From contig NC_133958.1 of NCBI RefSeq assembly GCF_031877795.1, forward strand, positions 1,736,001 through 1,800,000: DNA of 64,000 nt, given 5' to 3'. The notes under the pieces are model-generated. The model was not told the origin of the DNA and searched no databases. It was given only the letters and a program-made list of their open reading frames with translations. Source of the DNA: Strix aluco. Taxonomy: Eukaryota > Chordata > Aves > Strigiformes > Strigidae. Of this stretch, positions 46,201 to 60,059 are shown piece after piece. Positions within the stretch are counted from its first letter, which is position 1. Every line of letters starts with the position of its first letter. Made by a program: the position numbers and the translations under genes.

Positions 46201-49200
46201 ACTCCCTGCCATCCAAGGCACATCCTGCACTTGAACTTCTTCAGTGCCAGCTCAGACACAAAAACAGAGTTTCTGAACTACTGCAAGCCTGACCCAAGAG
46301 CTGGCCTGTGTGCTTAAAAAGAGGCTATTTCTGACCTATTTCTATGCATTTATCAGCTGATTGGAATACGTTGCAGGCATTTGAAAAAACAAAGGAGAAG
46401 AACCAAGCAAGCTGACTTGCCAAGATGGTCCATTCAGTGCTGAAGAGGTTACCCAGCTAAGAGAAAAATCAGACCCACAAATCAGATGTGACGGGACTCA
46501 TTCCCCTCTCCTCAGTCTCATTCTTTATTGTTTAGGTCAAATAAAATATGTTCCCATGGTCCTTACAAATTCCTATGGAAACAAGTTTAAACAAACAAGC
46601 TGCTCGCCTGTGTCTGGACAGGGAGCAGCAGCAGTTCTTTAGCGCAGGATCCTGCGAGCGGCGGTGAGCCCAGACACGCTGGAGACGCTCACAATCCCAC
46701 CGCAGCCCCGAGCAAAGAGCCAATTAGGCTCCCAAGGGCTCCCCAGCATCGGGAGATGCGTTGGGACCATACGCAGGCCGAGTGGCAGCACAGGGGGCCT
46801 GGCCAGCTCCTTCCGAGAGGTAGGAGGGCGCCCAAAGACCTTATTAAGGAGAAAATGACTCTGCCCAGGCAAACGCCACACCTCGGCTGTACCGAAGTGA
46901 CGCTGCGGCTCCTGCTAAGAGGAACAATCAGCAAACCTGCATGGGATGCAGCTAAAACCTCTCTGCTCCTCTCAGTTCTGTCTCTGCCCAGAATTAACCT
47001 GCGCTGGACGAGCGTGTGCCTGGGGGCAGGGGATGCGCGGGAGCCTCCCGGCTGGAGCAGGCTGCGGGGGGACACACCAGCTCTGCCCCGCCAGCTCTCT
47101 GCATCCCCAGTGGCGCGGGACCCGCGAGCGCTGCGGGGGGTGGGATGCTCCAGCAGCCTCTTCACTTTGGTGGCACCACAGGCACCAGTGGGTCACTGCC
47201 AGGAAGGCGACGCTGCCTCTCCTCCCTTCTGATGCCAGCTGCCACCTGAACAAGCCTTCCACAAGCAGGTGCTTTCTAGCACCCAATACTGGGCGAGACG
47301 CTGCCGGCCTGCACAGGATGACTCGTGTCGCGTTGGCAAACCCTAAGGATGTGCCTGAGGTTGGTTTCATAACCAAAGGAACCCTTCAGGGCCATCAGCG
47401 TATGGCCACTGGCACGCCCACACTGGGAAAACCCCGCGTGAGCTACAAAACCTCCAGTGGGTGACCAGTGCAAGAGCACTCCCAGGACAGACAGAATGGC
47501 CCCTGTGGTCACTGGCCGGACCACTCTGCTGTAAACTGTGGTAGAGACTCACATTCCTTCTCGCATTTTCTGCAGCATCTCCCATCGTCAGCAAGATGTG
47601 CTTTTCCAAGCCCAGCCAGAAACACTGCTGAAAATTGGAATTCTCTTCTATCCAAACAGCCCCAACTGGGCCACCTTGAGAAAACTCAAGACACACGTGC
47701 CCCATGCCACGACAGAATGTTTGTGTTCAGAGGACGACCTCCGTGGTAACGTAACATCAAGCCTGTGCTGCCAGTCATCACCAGGTGGAATTTAGGGAGG
47801 ATTTCACAGTTGCACAAAACTGGGAATTACACAGACAGGAAAAACTCCCACAGAACCACACCACGAGGAGTCACAGGTTTCTGTGTCCCAGTGAATGCTG
47901 ATCATGTTGCTAAAGGAGATCAACAGTCCTCATCCCCCTCCTCTCCATAGGTCAGACCTGAGCCCACAGAACAGTCACGTCATCTCCCTTGGCATAACTG
48001 GCAGACGGCCTTCAGGAAGGGCTCCCGACAGGGCTTAAAACGTAGGGTGAATTAATTGCCGAGGACTGACCCTGCAGGACCACATCCAAGAAAGGCAGGG
48101 GGCAAGTGGTCTAGAGACCAACGTGAGCTAACCCAGAAAGGCACCTGCTGGCGAGTGGAGTGGCTGGGGTTAGGGAGGAATTTTTGCTGCAGGTCTGTAT
48201 TGATGCAGGAGTTGGGGTAAGGAGCAGCAGGGACTGAAGCCATCTGCCCCTCATGCCCCTCCAGGTGCTGCCAGCCAGGAACAAGGGCTTCTGATAGTCC
48301 CAAGCTCCAGCCCAGGCTTTGCTAGCCTAGCTGGGAGGGGGCAGGAATGGATAAAGCTTCAGGACAGTTACCCGCCCTGAAAGGGGAAGGAGACAGAGGC
48401 CTGGGGGAAATTGTCTCTCCTCCAGGCACGGCTGGATCCCAAAAAGGACATCTGTCCCCTCCTAATCTAGATTTGAAGGTTATTGTTCAGTCACTAGATG
48501 CCACTTTGTGCAGTGTAAGGTGCCACTGAAAGGACAGCACGGCTCCTGGTGAGCTGGCGAGACAAAGCAAGAGCTCAAACCTGCTCCTAAACCTGTTGCA
48601 GCTTAAAATCTGTCGCCTCTCTCTAAGAAGCTTTCTGTACCTCAACACTTTACCCCTCCCACTTGGGTTACAACGTGTCTAAGTGGTATGGTGGCCAATG
48701 CCTACATGGAAAAGCAATAAAGCAAGTAATTTATTTGTAGCTGTCTTCAATTTAAAGCACCAGCTGGTTTGTAGCAGGCCGGCAGCCAGGGGGCTGTGGA
48801 TAACTGGAGGTACACTGGTCACAGCTCTGAGAAAAACTGTTCTTGAGTAATGTGGGTGGTTGCTGTTAGCATAGGAAAAAAAAAAAACAAACCCACAACC
48901 ACAAAAAAAAAAAAAAAAAAAAAAAAGAACTGCAGCAAGACCTGGGCTTTGACACTGTGGAAACATCAGCTAAGAAACACTTTTCTCATCAGTAGGAACA
49001 AGCAGGGAAATGTTCAGCTGGGACAACAGCTCACCAGCCTGGGAACACTGCAGTATTTGACATTTTCTGCTTGCTTCAGTGACTATGGAAAGCACTATAT
49101 AAAGTCCTGTTCCAAAGGGAAATATCTGCCATTATTCTATGGCTGGAAAAAATAAAGGAAGAACTACAGCTGCTCCTAAGACCACGTAGCCTATGTGGAT

Positions 49201-51277
49201 GCTGCTTCCCAGAATGGAAACAGGTAGAAAAGCCCACAGCGAGGGGTCCTGCGTGACCCACGGGCAGTTTCAAAGCAGCGCCCGACCTGGCACAGAGCCT
49301 GTAGTAATTAGCCACTGCTAATTACGCTGCGGGTACCTGCCTTCCCCCAAATGAGTTGGGGAGTTCTTGCCCCAGAGTCTTGGTCCCTGCAGAGCCACAG
49401 CTTTACCAGAGGCCCAAGCGTGAGGCTGTTTCACAAACAGCAGCCAAGACCAGACCAGTTTCAGTGCTGGATTTGCAGCGAATGACCCAGTTTCCAGTTT
49501 GCCCAGCATGTTTCAACAGTAACTGTACCTCAGTGTCCCAAAACTATAATCTCTGGTTCCCAAACACCCGACTCCCCCCTAGGGCTGCACAGCTATTTAA
49601 TGCAGACTCCCAGCGCGGTGCCAGCGGCGGTGGCGTTGGCCTCCACAGATAGGCAAGAAAGAGAAGCGGAGCTACACTACATCACAGGTCCCTCGAGAGC
49701 AAGGATTAACCCCCCCAACGTGCCCAGTTTTTCCTGTAGTATCTCAGTTACAGTGAGTAATCCCATCTAGGCTGGATTGTTATCCTGCACGCACAAAGTC
49801 CTTCTTTGTTTAAGCCCAGAATTAACACCGCAGCAAGCAGATATCCTTATCTCTGGGGTTTTTCAAACCCCACTCTACTTTTCCTGCAGCTGACAGGGCT
49901 GAACGGCGGCGGTGCCCCCGTTTCTGGGTGCCGTTACCGCACCTCCCTGCTCAAAGGGCTGTTCTTTTTATGGCTGCCTGTCCTTTTTGCAGGTGGACCG
50001 CATTGCCGCCGCCAGAGACTGAACACCAGCGCCGCTTCGCCGCTGCGTGAGCAACTCGCCTCCTGTGCAGCGGTCGGAGAGCCTCGAGGAGGAGGAGGAG
50101 TGAGAGGGGTGAGCTGCAGGCAGCCAAAACCACGTCCCTGGGCTGTCACCTTCTCTGCCCACACCCGAGGGCCCTCCGAGGCGGCAACGAGCATCGGCCA
50201 GGTCCTGGCTGCTCTGCGCGGCGCAGGCTGGCAGCCCCAGATTGGAGTGTTTTGCACTGAGGAAGGCCTAGAAAACCCCCCCCTAGATAAGTGACAGTCA
50301 CAGATTACTTGCTGGTTGCATTTTGCACTGAAGTTCTTGCCTTGGTTTTAGGTTTTAAACAATAAAAGTCACCAAAGATGTCTTGATTTTTAAAGCAAAT
50401 GTCAAAAGCAGAGCATTCTGCTTTACAGATGCCACTTTGTCTTTGCTTCTGCAGCCCAAGAGACAAAGCCGAGTTTATGACATCCCCCTGCACCCCCTTC
50501 TTTCCCTGCTCAATGACAGTTGGATGGCTCAAGCCTGCGTTGCTTTGACTTGAGTTTCTAGCCTGCGTGCTAGCGTGGTGAGGATGTGTCATACAGACAG
50601 CTCCTGAAGCCTGGACCTTTGGTCCTTGTGATGCTTGTGTCACAAGAATGTGGCTGGACAGTCCTGCACGTTGCTTCAAATGTTTAACACACCAGTCCCA
50701 TGCAGACAAGAACAGCTAGCCAAAAAAACCCACCCAAACCAAAAATCTGCTGAAATGTCTATGGCAGGCTGCTGGGAGGGGAGAAAACCCATCACCTTCC
50801 ATATGATTAGATTAGAAAACTACAAAAATGGTACAAGATGCAGAGGAGCGGTGGCTTGGTGTTAACACCGTGGGGCTGGGATGTTGAGAAACGCCTCTTG
50901 GCCCGGGGGGGACCATTGCTTACAGTGACCATGTGCCAGACAGGCTGAGGACACAGCAAGGAAGAGGCGATGGGTCTGAATTGCAGCAGCATGAAGCTCC
51001 ATTGCTGTAAACCCCGCAGGTTACAAACTCCCAAAGGTATCAAGCACCAAGCCAGCCAGAATAACCCCAGATCCCACTTGGTCCCTGGTGACAGATCAGA
51101 GATCATCACTATTTGGCAGTTATTACCCCAGAAACAACCAGGATTCACCCAAACTATTTGGCTGTGACAGTTACCAGCACTTTGCACGTGCAGTGTCCAC
51201 ACGGGTGCCGATACTCTTACGCAAAGTGCTTTGATAACACAGATCTCGGCGAGGAAGTGAAGGAGGTGTTGGTGAGA
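43236..51277. other. Intergenic region downstream of GFPT1
   Basis: No gene is supported on either strand. A G+C- and CpG-richer stretch lies at about 46600-47250 with overlapping open frames on both strands, but no homology or splice pattern I recognise. A-rich runs occur at 48876-48887 and 48903-48926. AATAAA-like signals on either strand (for example 48716) cannot be tied to a transcript. Confidence 0.5.
48876..48926. repeat. A-rich tract (A12 and A24)
   Basis: A12 at 48876-48887 and A24 at 48903-48926, separated by an A/C-rich spacer. Confidence 0.85.
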
Positions 51278-51620
51278 TCATCGAATCACAGAGTGGTTTG
51301 TCTTGGAAGGGACCTTGAAAACCATCTAGTTCCAACCCCCCTGCCACGGGCAGGGACACCTTCCACTAGCCCAGGTTGCCCAAAGCCCCGTCCAACCTGG
51401 CCTTGAACCCTTCCAGGGAGGGGGCAGCCACAGCTTCTCTGGGCAACCTGTGCCAGGGCCTCCCCACCCTCACAGGGAAGAATTTCTTCCTTAGATCTGA
51501 TCTAAATCTCCCCTCTTCCAGTTTAAACCCATTACCCCTCATCCTATCCCTACGCCCCTGATCAAGAGTCCCTCCCCCCTTTCCTGTAGCCCCTTTCAGT
51601 CCTGGGAGGCCGCTCTAAGG
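51278..51620 (-). mobile_element. CR1 LINE, 5'-truncated
   Basis: Same orientation as the intron 14 copy (35626-36315) and nearly identical to its 3' 340 bp. The CR1 sequence stops after GGCCGCTCTAAGG at about 51619. The 3' terminus (ATCGAATCACAGAGTGG on the plus strand) is at 51278. Confidence 0.92.
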
Positions 51621-54600
51621 CTAGGAAGCTGCACAGGCAGTTGTGCCTCCAGAACAAGGGCACATGATTAAATTAAAAGACATGCAGACAAAAGCTCATT
51701 CTTCTGGCAGAGAGCAGCCTATTGCAAACAGGAGGAAATATTAATTACAGCGGCATTGCAGAGGTAAATCTGCTGAAGACAGTAGATGAGTTTTCTGCCT
51801 GAGTCATAACACCAATTTGTACAGGCACCCAACAGCAGCAGATGCTGAGGGTCTGATGTAAGACACTGCAGTCAGGGGGAAATATTTCCAGTTGCTTCCA
51901 CAAGCTTTGGATCAGGCTGTGCCGGGGGGGATGCAGGACTGGAAGAGATCTTGTGCCTTTAAATCTGGGGTCACCATGCCACCTAATCCCACCCTCAAAT
52001 CACACGCTTACTCCTAGACCAGGACAGTGTGCTCCTGCGTGGGCAGTGTTCCACGTCAGCCCTGGAAAATCCTCACTTTTCCTGCCATCTGAACAAGAAC
52101 GTGGCTGCTGTTTGCCAGAACCACATTTTAGGATAATAAAGGACAGTTGCGTGCATGTGAAAGTAAATTTGTCCTTTCCTCCTTGCACTGTTTTCAAATG
52201 CCTCGCACACAGGCCTAAATAAACTGCCCTCTGCACACTTGCATCGGTCACCGTTGCACAAGGTGCTCAAATCCAGCACAAATCTGCTCCTTTGATTGAA
52301 ATGCATTTAAAAAAATTAATATAGAGCAAAAATGTTTCCAGACTGTACCAGCCTGAATTAGACTGACAAAGCAAAGGTGGAAAAATCCTTGATGCTTCCC
52401 CATGAACCTGAAGCAGCAGCGGTGCAGAAGCGTGTCCCAAGGCTGCCGGAGTCCCTCCCGCTCGGGTTTGTCTGCGGCCGAACAGCGTAACCAGCAGATC
52501 CACTCCTGCTGCAAACCTCTGCAGCTGAGCAAGAAATTGCTACTTGAGACAACATCCCCCCCTCTTTCATGGCCTAAACATCCTCTAGACTCCTCCAGCA
52601 GCCTGAATATGTTCCTGTCTTCCCTGGAGCATGGGAAGCGACTGTGAAATCCTGCAGTATTTATGCATTAGCAAACTGCAGCATTTGTAACTCGCCAGCA
52701 CACAGAGTGTCCCACCCCCCAGCTGCAAACCCTTCAGAGGAAGGGGGGGAGTGTGGAAATGGCTTTCAGCACAGCTCATCTCTTTCATGTCTTCTCTTCT
52801 ACAGAAAGGGAGGCAGAGGGGATAAAAACCAAAAAAACCAAACCACCATCCTGAGCTTGCAGTGAAGTGATTTATCACCAGGCTGGCTGCACACAGGCAG
52901 ACACACATCACCATTGCAAACGAGTCCTGCCTAAGTGTCTCCCCAGTGGAGTTAGCTGCGAATAAATCATATTTTAGCAACAGTAGAAAGGGAGGAAGAA
53001 AGAAGTCAGGAATTTTTGGACAGGAAATGCATGGGAAGAGGAGGGGAAAGGATTAAACAGCAGCAGCATATCAAGTGTGAAAGACACGACCTGTTTAGTG
53101 CTCTCTGGTGCAGTTTCTGTCCAAGGGCCAGGACCACTCGCGGTGGCAGCAACGTTCTGTCTCCCTTGCAGGAGGAGCACGCCATGACACGACACGCAGC
53201 TGTCCCCAGTTGACACTGGCCTAACTGGTGGGGGGGAACCACTCAGAGAAACTATCCCACAGCCTCTAGCCACGAGCACCCATCAGATGAGTATTCTAGA
53301 GAAGGGATCCATAAGGCTGTATGAAAATTACTTGGCTCTGCCTAGTCCAACATGTTTTAGACATGTGCATTAGAGCCTACGGTAACATTTGTCAGTTTAA
53401 AAAATACATTCAATCTTAAAAAGGCCTCTAGTAAAAAGAGAAAAAAAAGGGGGAAAAAAAGATTTTTCATTTTTAGCCACGCCACAGTTTTCAGTAAATA
53501 TTATTTTTCAGATAAATAATTTGTTGCTGTTGTTTTTAAACAAATAAAATAAATAAAGCTTGCTTGTTAAAGCCCGGATCTGAATTACTTTTTAGGGAAA
53601 TGAAAACATTTCCCTTGGGCTTTTCATCAGCATTCCCCTCCCCCCTAAATACTGCAGTAAACGCAGACAAGTAAAGATTTCCATGAAAAAACTCCTGCCC
53701 CTGTGCAGACAACTCTACCCTGCAAAATATCAGCGGTCATCACCGGTGGGTTTTGCAGCTCCGCGTCGTGCCCTCGTGCCCTGTCTCCCACGCGGGCTCT
53801 GCTCCGGGAGCGCGGCCCCAGCTCACCACCGACCTTTGGAGCCACCGGGAAGTTTTGCTTCCTCCTTGGCAATCCTACACGGTCATTTGTTTAAACTGAT
53901 TTGCCCCCACCACCACTCTCAAGAGTTCTGCTGCTGCTGGCGCTCAGAGCTGTCAGTGTTTGCAACGGTACAGTTTTTTCTTTGAATCTAGATTATTGTG
54001 TCCTCATGACCTTCGCCTGCTAACACCGAAGTATTAAAAAATCCCCTAAGCTAATGGGATACCTACCTACCGTCCTGATCAAGAGCTGTGTTTATCCTAC
54101 TGAATCAATGGATTCTCTGACGGGTTTCCAGCAGTTTGTGCCTTCTTTTTTGTTTCTCACATTCTGGTCTGTTTCTTATTTATTTAATTTTATGTTGTGG
54201 GAATGTAAAAATGTGCCACAGTGGATTAGGCCGGTGGCCTGGGTGGTCCAGCACTTGGCCTCAGCTGGTGTCTGTTTCGGCCAAATTGTTTCAGTAAGAA
54301 ATCATTTTGAAGAGGTATAAAGCAAAGGCCAAATCCTACAACCCTTATTCAGGCAAAAATCCCTACAGACCAGCGAGGGGCAGGATGCCCCAGCACTTAC
54401 AGCATCAGCAGCCTTCTCCAGACACCAAGTCCCTTCTCTTCTCCAGCTCACTGCAATGCAGGCACCTGTGCTGGCATGGGACAAACTCCCTCCAGTCAGG
54501 AGTCACGTAACTCTGCCCACTCTAGCCATGGGCATGAACAAACTCAGCAAACAGGAAAATCCGTGCTAGAAAAAGGCACAGCCGATGCTGCAGGACCCCT

Positions 54601-57600
54601 CTGATTGATGCCACCCAGCCCCTGCGGGGACTTAGCCCTAAGACCACAGGCTACAGGAGTGTGTGTGAGGAGATCGTGTTCCGCTGCACCACGGCGGGTG
54701 GGGAGGATCTGCAAATACATCTCCCAGCGGGGTGACAGTGCAGGCTGGGTGGAGCCCCTCTGCATTTCCCTGGTGCTTTTTGACTGTCTAAACAGCACAA
54801 AAAAACCCCCCTCTCACTCTGGAGGTGAAGAGCCACGCATTGCTGGAAGAACAGGAGAGAAACACTGGACACAAAACTGCTCTGTTGCTACTTACAGCCG
54901 GCTCGCAGCAGCTCCTTTGTAGAAGATGGACAGCACAAACGTGGCATTGCTCTGGCATTCACGCGCATGCTTCTCTCAGCTGTCTGGTATACGTGACACA
55001 TGAGGCCCTTCTGGTTTATGAGGAAGTTTGTTACTGAAGGCCAGGCTTGGAAGGCTCTAAGCATGGCTATGGAGTCACAGCTGGAACAGGCATGAGATCA
55101 ATATATCTGGAGACAAAGGGAAGGTCTTGCCAAGAGAAAAATCAAAAGTTGTTTTGCAAGAGGAGCCAAATTCCCTTCTAAGGCATCCTATAGATCAAGG
55201 CCTAAATCCTGGAGTGCTAGTCTTGGCCCAAGTCCTACTGTACCAACCTCACAAATATACATCAGTGCTACCTGGAAGACAACCAGCCCCTCTGCAAAGC
55301 TCCGCATGCTGCTGTGGTGGAAACATCACACCCGTGGCTGCAATGGTGCCCAGTGAAATGAGACTCCATGAGATCCATTAGTGCATGAAGATAAGTCTGT
55401 ACCATCACTTCACACTGTGTCCCAGACTAGTAAGAAGTTTGGGGAGTTTTCATGGTTTGATCCTTCAGATCATAGGATACAATTACTGATGCTGGTCCTC
55501 CCATTTCCAAGATTCTTCTCAGGAATGTCTGAAAAGCTTTTGGCTTTGGGAAGAAAACCCAAGCCCTCACTCCCCTTTAACATTTGCCTTTCATTTGTTC
55601 CCACATGTCAGACAGAACAGCCCCACACAGGGAACTCCTTTGTCTGCTTGGCCTTTGTATGGAAACAAGACGGGATGAGGTACTGATAGCATCCAGTCAC
55701 GATTAGCAGCCAGAGCAGGGCTTTCTTAGTCACTATCTCTGATGTCTTCCATTTATAATGGGCACTCTTTAAAACCTTGCCAATTTGGCCTCAGATAAGT
55801 AGATAGAGTTACCTCCGTATTTGCAGCATTACCTAAACTTTCCCCTGCCTGCTATAGAGAATGTTTGGATATTTAAAGAACCAGCAATCCGTTAACAGGA
55901 ACTAATCATGGGTTTCTTTTTCAAAAAGCCCCCAAAACTACGCAGTCATGCCAGTCCTAACCGAGATGGAGCTATAGGGGCTGGCTCCAGGTCCTACTGC
56001 AAGGCTGAAGGACACGGGCACCACGAGGGATGCCCAGGCTCTTGCACAAAGCCAGCACCAGCCCTGGGGGCAGAAGCACAAACCTCTCGAGTGTACACGT
56101 GCAGCGCCTGATTTAAGTCATTAACCGTAAAGGCCGAAGGAATGTGTGCACCAGCTGGAAACAGCTTGTGCGGTAGCAAATGGCCAGGTTTTAACTATTA
56201 AAGAAAAAAAAGAAGGCTTTCGTTGTAACCTGTTATTCCAGTCACCTGAGCTCCAATTTTATTTCTGAAGCAACAAGTGCCACCAACAGTTCTGCTTCAG
56301 GAGCTTCCTCCCTATATGCCCCAAATCTGGCTTTTCCCAAGCCCAGGGGATGCTCCTACCCAAGCAGGGCTGTCCCTTGGGCTCACACCGGTCGCTGCTG
56401 CCGGGAACGGGGTGGCATCACCACTTGCTGGATAGAAATGGTTCCTCTTGCTGTGGCCATGCCTCCAGACTGGTTTGTACACACAGCAAGAAACCGCACA
56501 GGAACCTGATTTCATAACGTCACTGACCTCGGCCGGGGGAGCCCTATTGCTCTGAAAAGCCGGAGGGACTGGGAACAAAATTACCGAGGTCTTAGTCTGG
56601 TTTTGTTGCCTCTGAAGACTGACAATGCCATGTGTACTCTCAGTTCACCCAGTGTCATGGTCAAGAATTAAAACTGTATTTCTAACTCACTGCATTATTT
56701 GGGTCGATGCAAATGACTCAGTCTCCTAAAAAAGCAGCTTATTAGATCTCCTGCAACTGAAAAGGAGAAAACAATAGTTTGCTGTCATATTTTGAGGACA
56801 GACTATTGTCATAGGAGTCTAAGCACCTTAGATACAAGTAACAGCTCTGCCAACAGCTACCTCTTTCATCCTTGACAGGTTATTTACCTCCACATTATTC
56901 TCTAGCATAAAAACCCAATACTTATTTTATTTTGCAAGCCACTCTGAGCCAATTATTTTCACCAGATTATCTCAAGCAGGTTGGGGGAGGAGTCTGGACC
57001 AAGCCATCCACATCCCTACCCAGACAGGAACAGAGTCAGAGGCAGACAAGTGAGAATGACTTCAGAATTTGACCTTCTGAGCTGGACTGTTAAAAAAACA
57101 AACAAAAAACTGTCTGATGCTACTACAGTCATTTCAATACATTTTTAGCAACTGCAAATCTCTCCAGTTTCCATGACAGCCTGTGAAATAGGCATCTGTA
57201 ATCGCTATTACTTTAAGCCAAGAGCGTATCACATACACACACACAGAAAGACACTGGTCTTACCCTAAAAAAAAGTAACTACCGTCAAATTCACACTGTA
57301 TCACATCAAAATAGAAATTCCCAAGTTCTGCCCTGTGGGCTCTTTCTGGGAGTCAATGGAAATGCTGCCCATATACCTCATGCTGGCTCCCTTGGCTCCC
57401 TGCTGCTGAACTGCATTAGACACAGCTAAAAATACCTTCGATCCCTTCCTAGTATTTTTTCCACATCTGCTGTTGCTGTAGTTACCAGAGAGCCTGCTAT
57501 GCCATTCTGAATGGGGAGGGTGAGGCACTATGCACAGCCACGGATGGTGAAGGAACCGTCCAGAAATACAATCTCTTTATTAAATGCACCCTGTGGAACA

Positions 57601-60059
57601 CACCCAGCAGCTCCTCTGAGCGCAGGCAGGATTTGCTGTGGGTTCCCAGGAGCAGAGGCAAACCTGGAATGAGGCTCCATTAGCAGCAGAGGCTCTTCCC
57701 AAACCAGCAGCCGCTGCCCCTTGGCTCTCCCCAAGAAATACCCCTTTGCCAACGCACAGCTTGATCCCTGACCCTGCTCTCGGCAACCCCAGGTCTGCCC
57801 CACAGCTCTGGTCCCCACCCCATGCCAACGGCCTGGGTAAACATTTGAACATCGGGGCCAAACCAGGATGCAAGCAGCTGAGTGCAAGAAAAGGAACACT
57901 GATTTCAGATTTTCATTTGAAAACGATAATATTGCAGCCCATCAGGATGCTTGTGAGCCCTCTCTTAAATAAAACCTGGAAAACAAAACCAGCATTCTCC
58001 TCAGCCAGTCTGGAGCATTTGCAATGTACAGAAATTTTAATGTTATCTGAACTCTGGCACTGCAGAGCCAAGATGAGTCAAAAAAATCTCACTTCCCCAG
58101 AGGATTTTTCCCAGCTTTTCTTTAAAACAGTTCAAGGTTTGCCTACACAGGTCATAGCAACGGCAAGATAGGGTATTACATGGCAATGCTGACAGGCAGA
58201 TAAACATTTCTAAGGCCAAAGATGCTCACATTTCACATGTCACCCATGACCAAAAACAGATTTAAGGAATGCAGACATACTCTATTTCTGCCTGGCTTTC
58301 AGTTTCCCAGAGACTTTCCATTGAGTAAGAAATACTTAGAAAAAGGATCCTGACAGCCCCATTCCCAGTTGTCTGCTAGTGAGCCCTGGATGTACCAAGA
58401 GACCACAAGATCTCACATGCAAGAAGAAATAAGCACTAAGCATCTTCTAGAAGCAGCTAAAGACATACACACCCAGAGGCACACAGCAGCAGGCCTCAGG
58501 GATGTGCCAGGAAGGATTTTAAATGGGAATGGAAAGTGGAATATAGAAATCCCCAGCTTTCTTGCAAGCAAAAGTTACCTCATCTGCTAAGCTGAGTTTT
58601 CCACTCTCTGTGGTATTTTTGCATACTATAGTTTCTCCATCCCTATTAATTCCTCCAGTTCTGGAAAAGGCCCCACGATTTAATGTCTGTGAAGAACTAG
58701 AAAAATTCCTGTTCAGGCTGCAGCGTGAGATTGTACGAGATCGCGGCTGAAGGCAGCACAGCACAGATCACAGCTCCAGGCCACAGCCAGCGTGAGCCAG
58801 GAAATCCCCTCAGTGGAGGGGACAGTCCTTCGCTGTCAGGGACACGGTACTTTGGCCAACATCTACACTGACCTAGTGGCATGAGAAAACACCTTCCCTG
58901 ATGCTCTGGACCTCTTGAAGTTATTTTACCTTCCCTTGCTAGCAGGAAGGGCCTTTGAACGCATTTAAATATTAAAAGATATTTAAGTAATCTTAAGAAG
59001 TTTGTTCTGGCAACGTGCTATGGACTTTCAGCCACTGTCTGTGTCCAACATGATTTATTCTGTAGCTGATGTTATTTTTACAAGTTATTTTATAGCTGTT
59101 TCTTCAAAAAAGTGCCTTACACTCTCCAGCAACACTAACAACAAAAAGAGGATCCTACTATGCTTTGAGTTGGACTGGTGTTTCCATCAGCCCCCATAAA
59201 AAAGCCTTATCTATGACTCAGAAGGGACTTTCTCTGCCAGAATTAGAAAAACCAGTAATTTCTTTCCATGCCAAGCGAGGAACTCCTCAGCTGCCCAAAG
59301 CCAGATGAGCCTTTGGAGGAACAGGCAGGCTTCACCTGCAAGGAGAGCCCTGCGAGCAGACCCTGCACAGACGACCCCAGTTCAGGAAAGGGGCTGCCCT
59401 CTGCACCCCACGTGTGTAGCTGTGGGCTAAGGCAGGGATTGCTGAGCACCGCCTATCCCAGCACAGCCTCCAGCCAGAGGTGCAAAACCCAGGAGAAAGC
59501 AGCCCCTCTTCCTTGCAGCCTCCACACAAAAATAAAAGAAATTGCTGGCAACAGCCCAGCCAGAACTCACTATTTTGGCTTCTTCCAGCTGCTGTAAGCA
59601 CTGCCCTGGTCTCCTTTACTTTCCCGCTCTGTGGACAAGCCAGGTCCCAAGGTACTCTGTCACCAACCACTCCAGAATCACCTCGTACAGCCACAAAGCC
59701 ACCCGTTCCCTCCCTCCCTCCCTCGGCAGCCCAGGCTCTGGAGCCCAGACCTGCTCCCAGGTGGGGCTTGCTGAGGGATACTGGTGGCTAATTAGTAGCT
59801 AGCCCAAGATCAGGGGTGACCACACGCTCAGGGCTACTTAGCAGCCTAGTGTCCCCATGTCCTTGCTTTGAAGCAACTTTGCTCCAAAAAAATGTCCTGT
59901 CTGGGGAATTTTTGTCTTGGCACATGTATGGTGATGAAGTCTGTCGTGCTGGTAGCACAGTGTGGTTCCCTCTTCTGTGTAAATACATGCCCTGGAGGAC
60001 CCAGAGCTGCCATCAAGACTCAGTGGGTTTGCATTATCTCTTCTGAATTTGGGTTATGG
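51621..60059. other. Intergenic region
   Basis: No gene is supported. In mammals ANTXR1 lies beyond GFPT1 in the opposite orientation. I looked on the minus strand for its proline-rich C-terminus and did not find it. AATAAA in minus-strand sense at 57576-57581 is a possible 3' end of an unseen minus-strand transcript, but this is weak. Confidence 0.45.

Noticed and set aside
46689-47464. Overlapping 130-172 codon open frames on both strands in a GC-rich patch
   Set aside because: Frames are open on both strands at once and have no homology I recognise, so composition is the simpler explanation.
54200-54300. Possible ancient SINE or CR1-like piece (GTGGATTAGGCCGGTGGCCT)
   Set aside because: Only a loose resemblance to a known amniote repeat; no terminus or target-site duplication seen.
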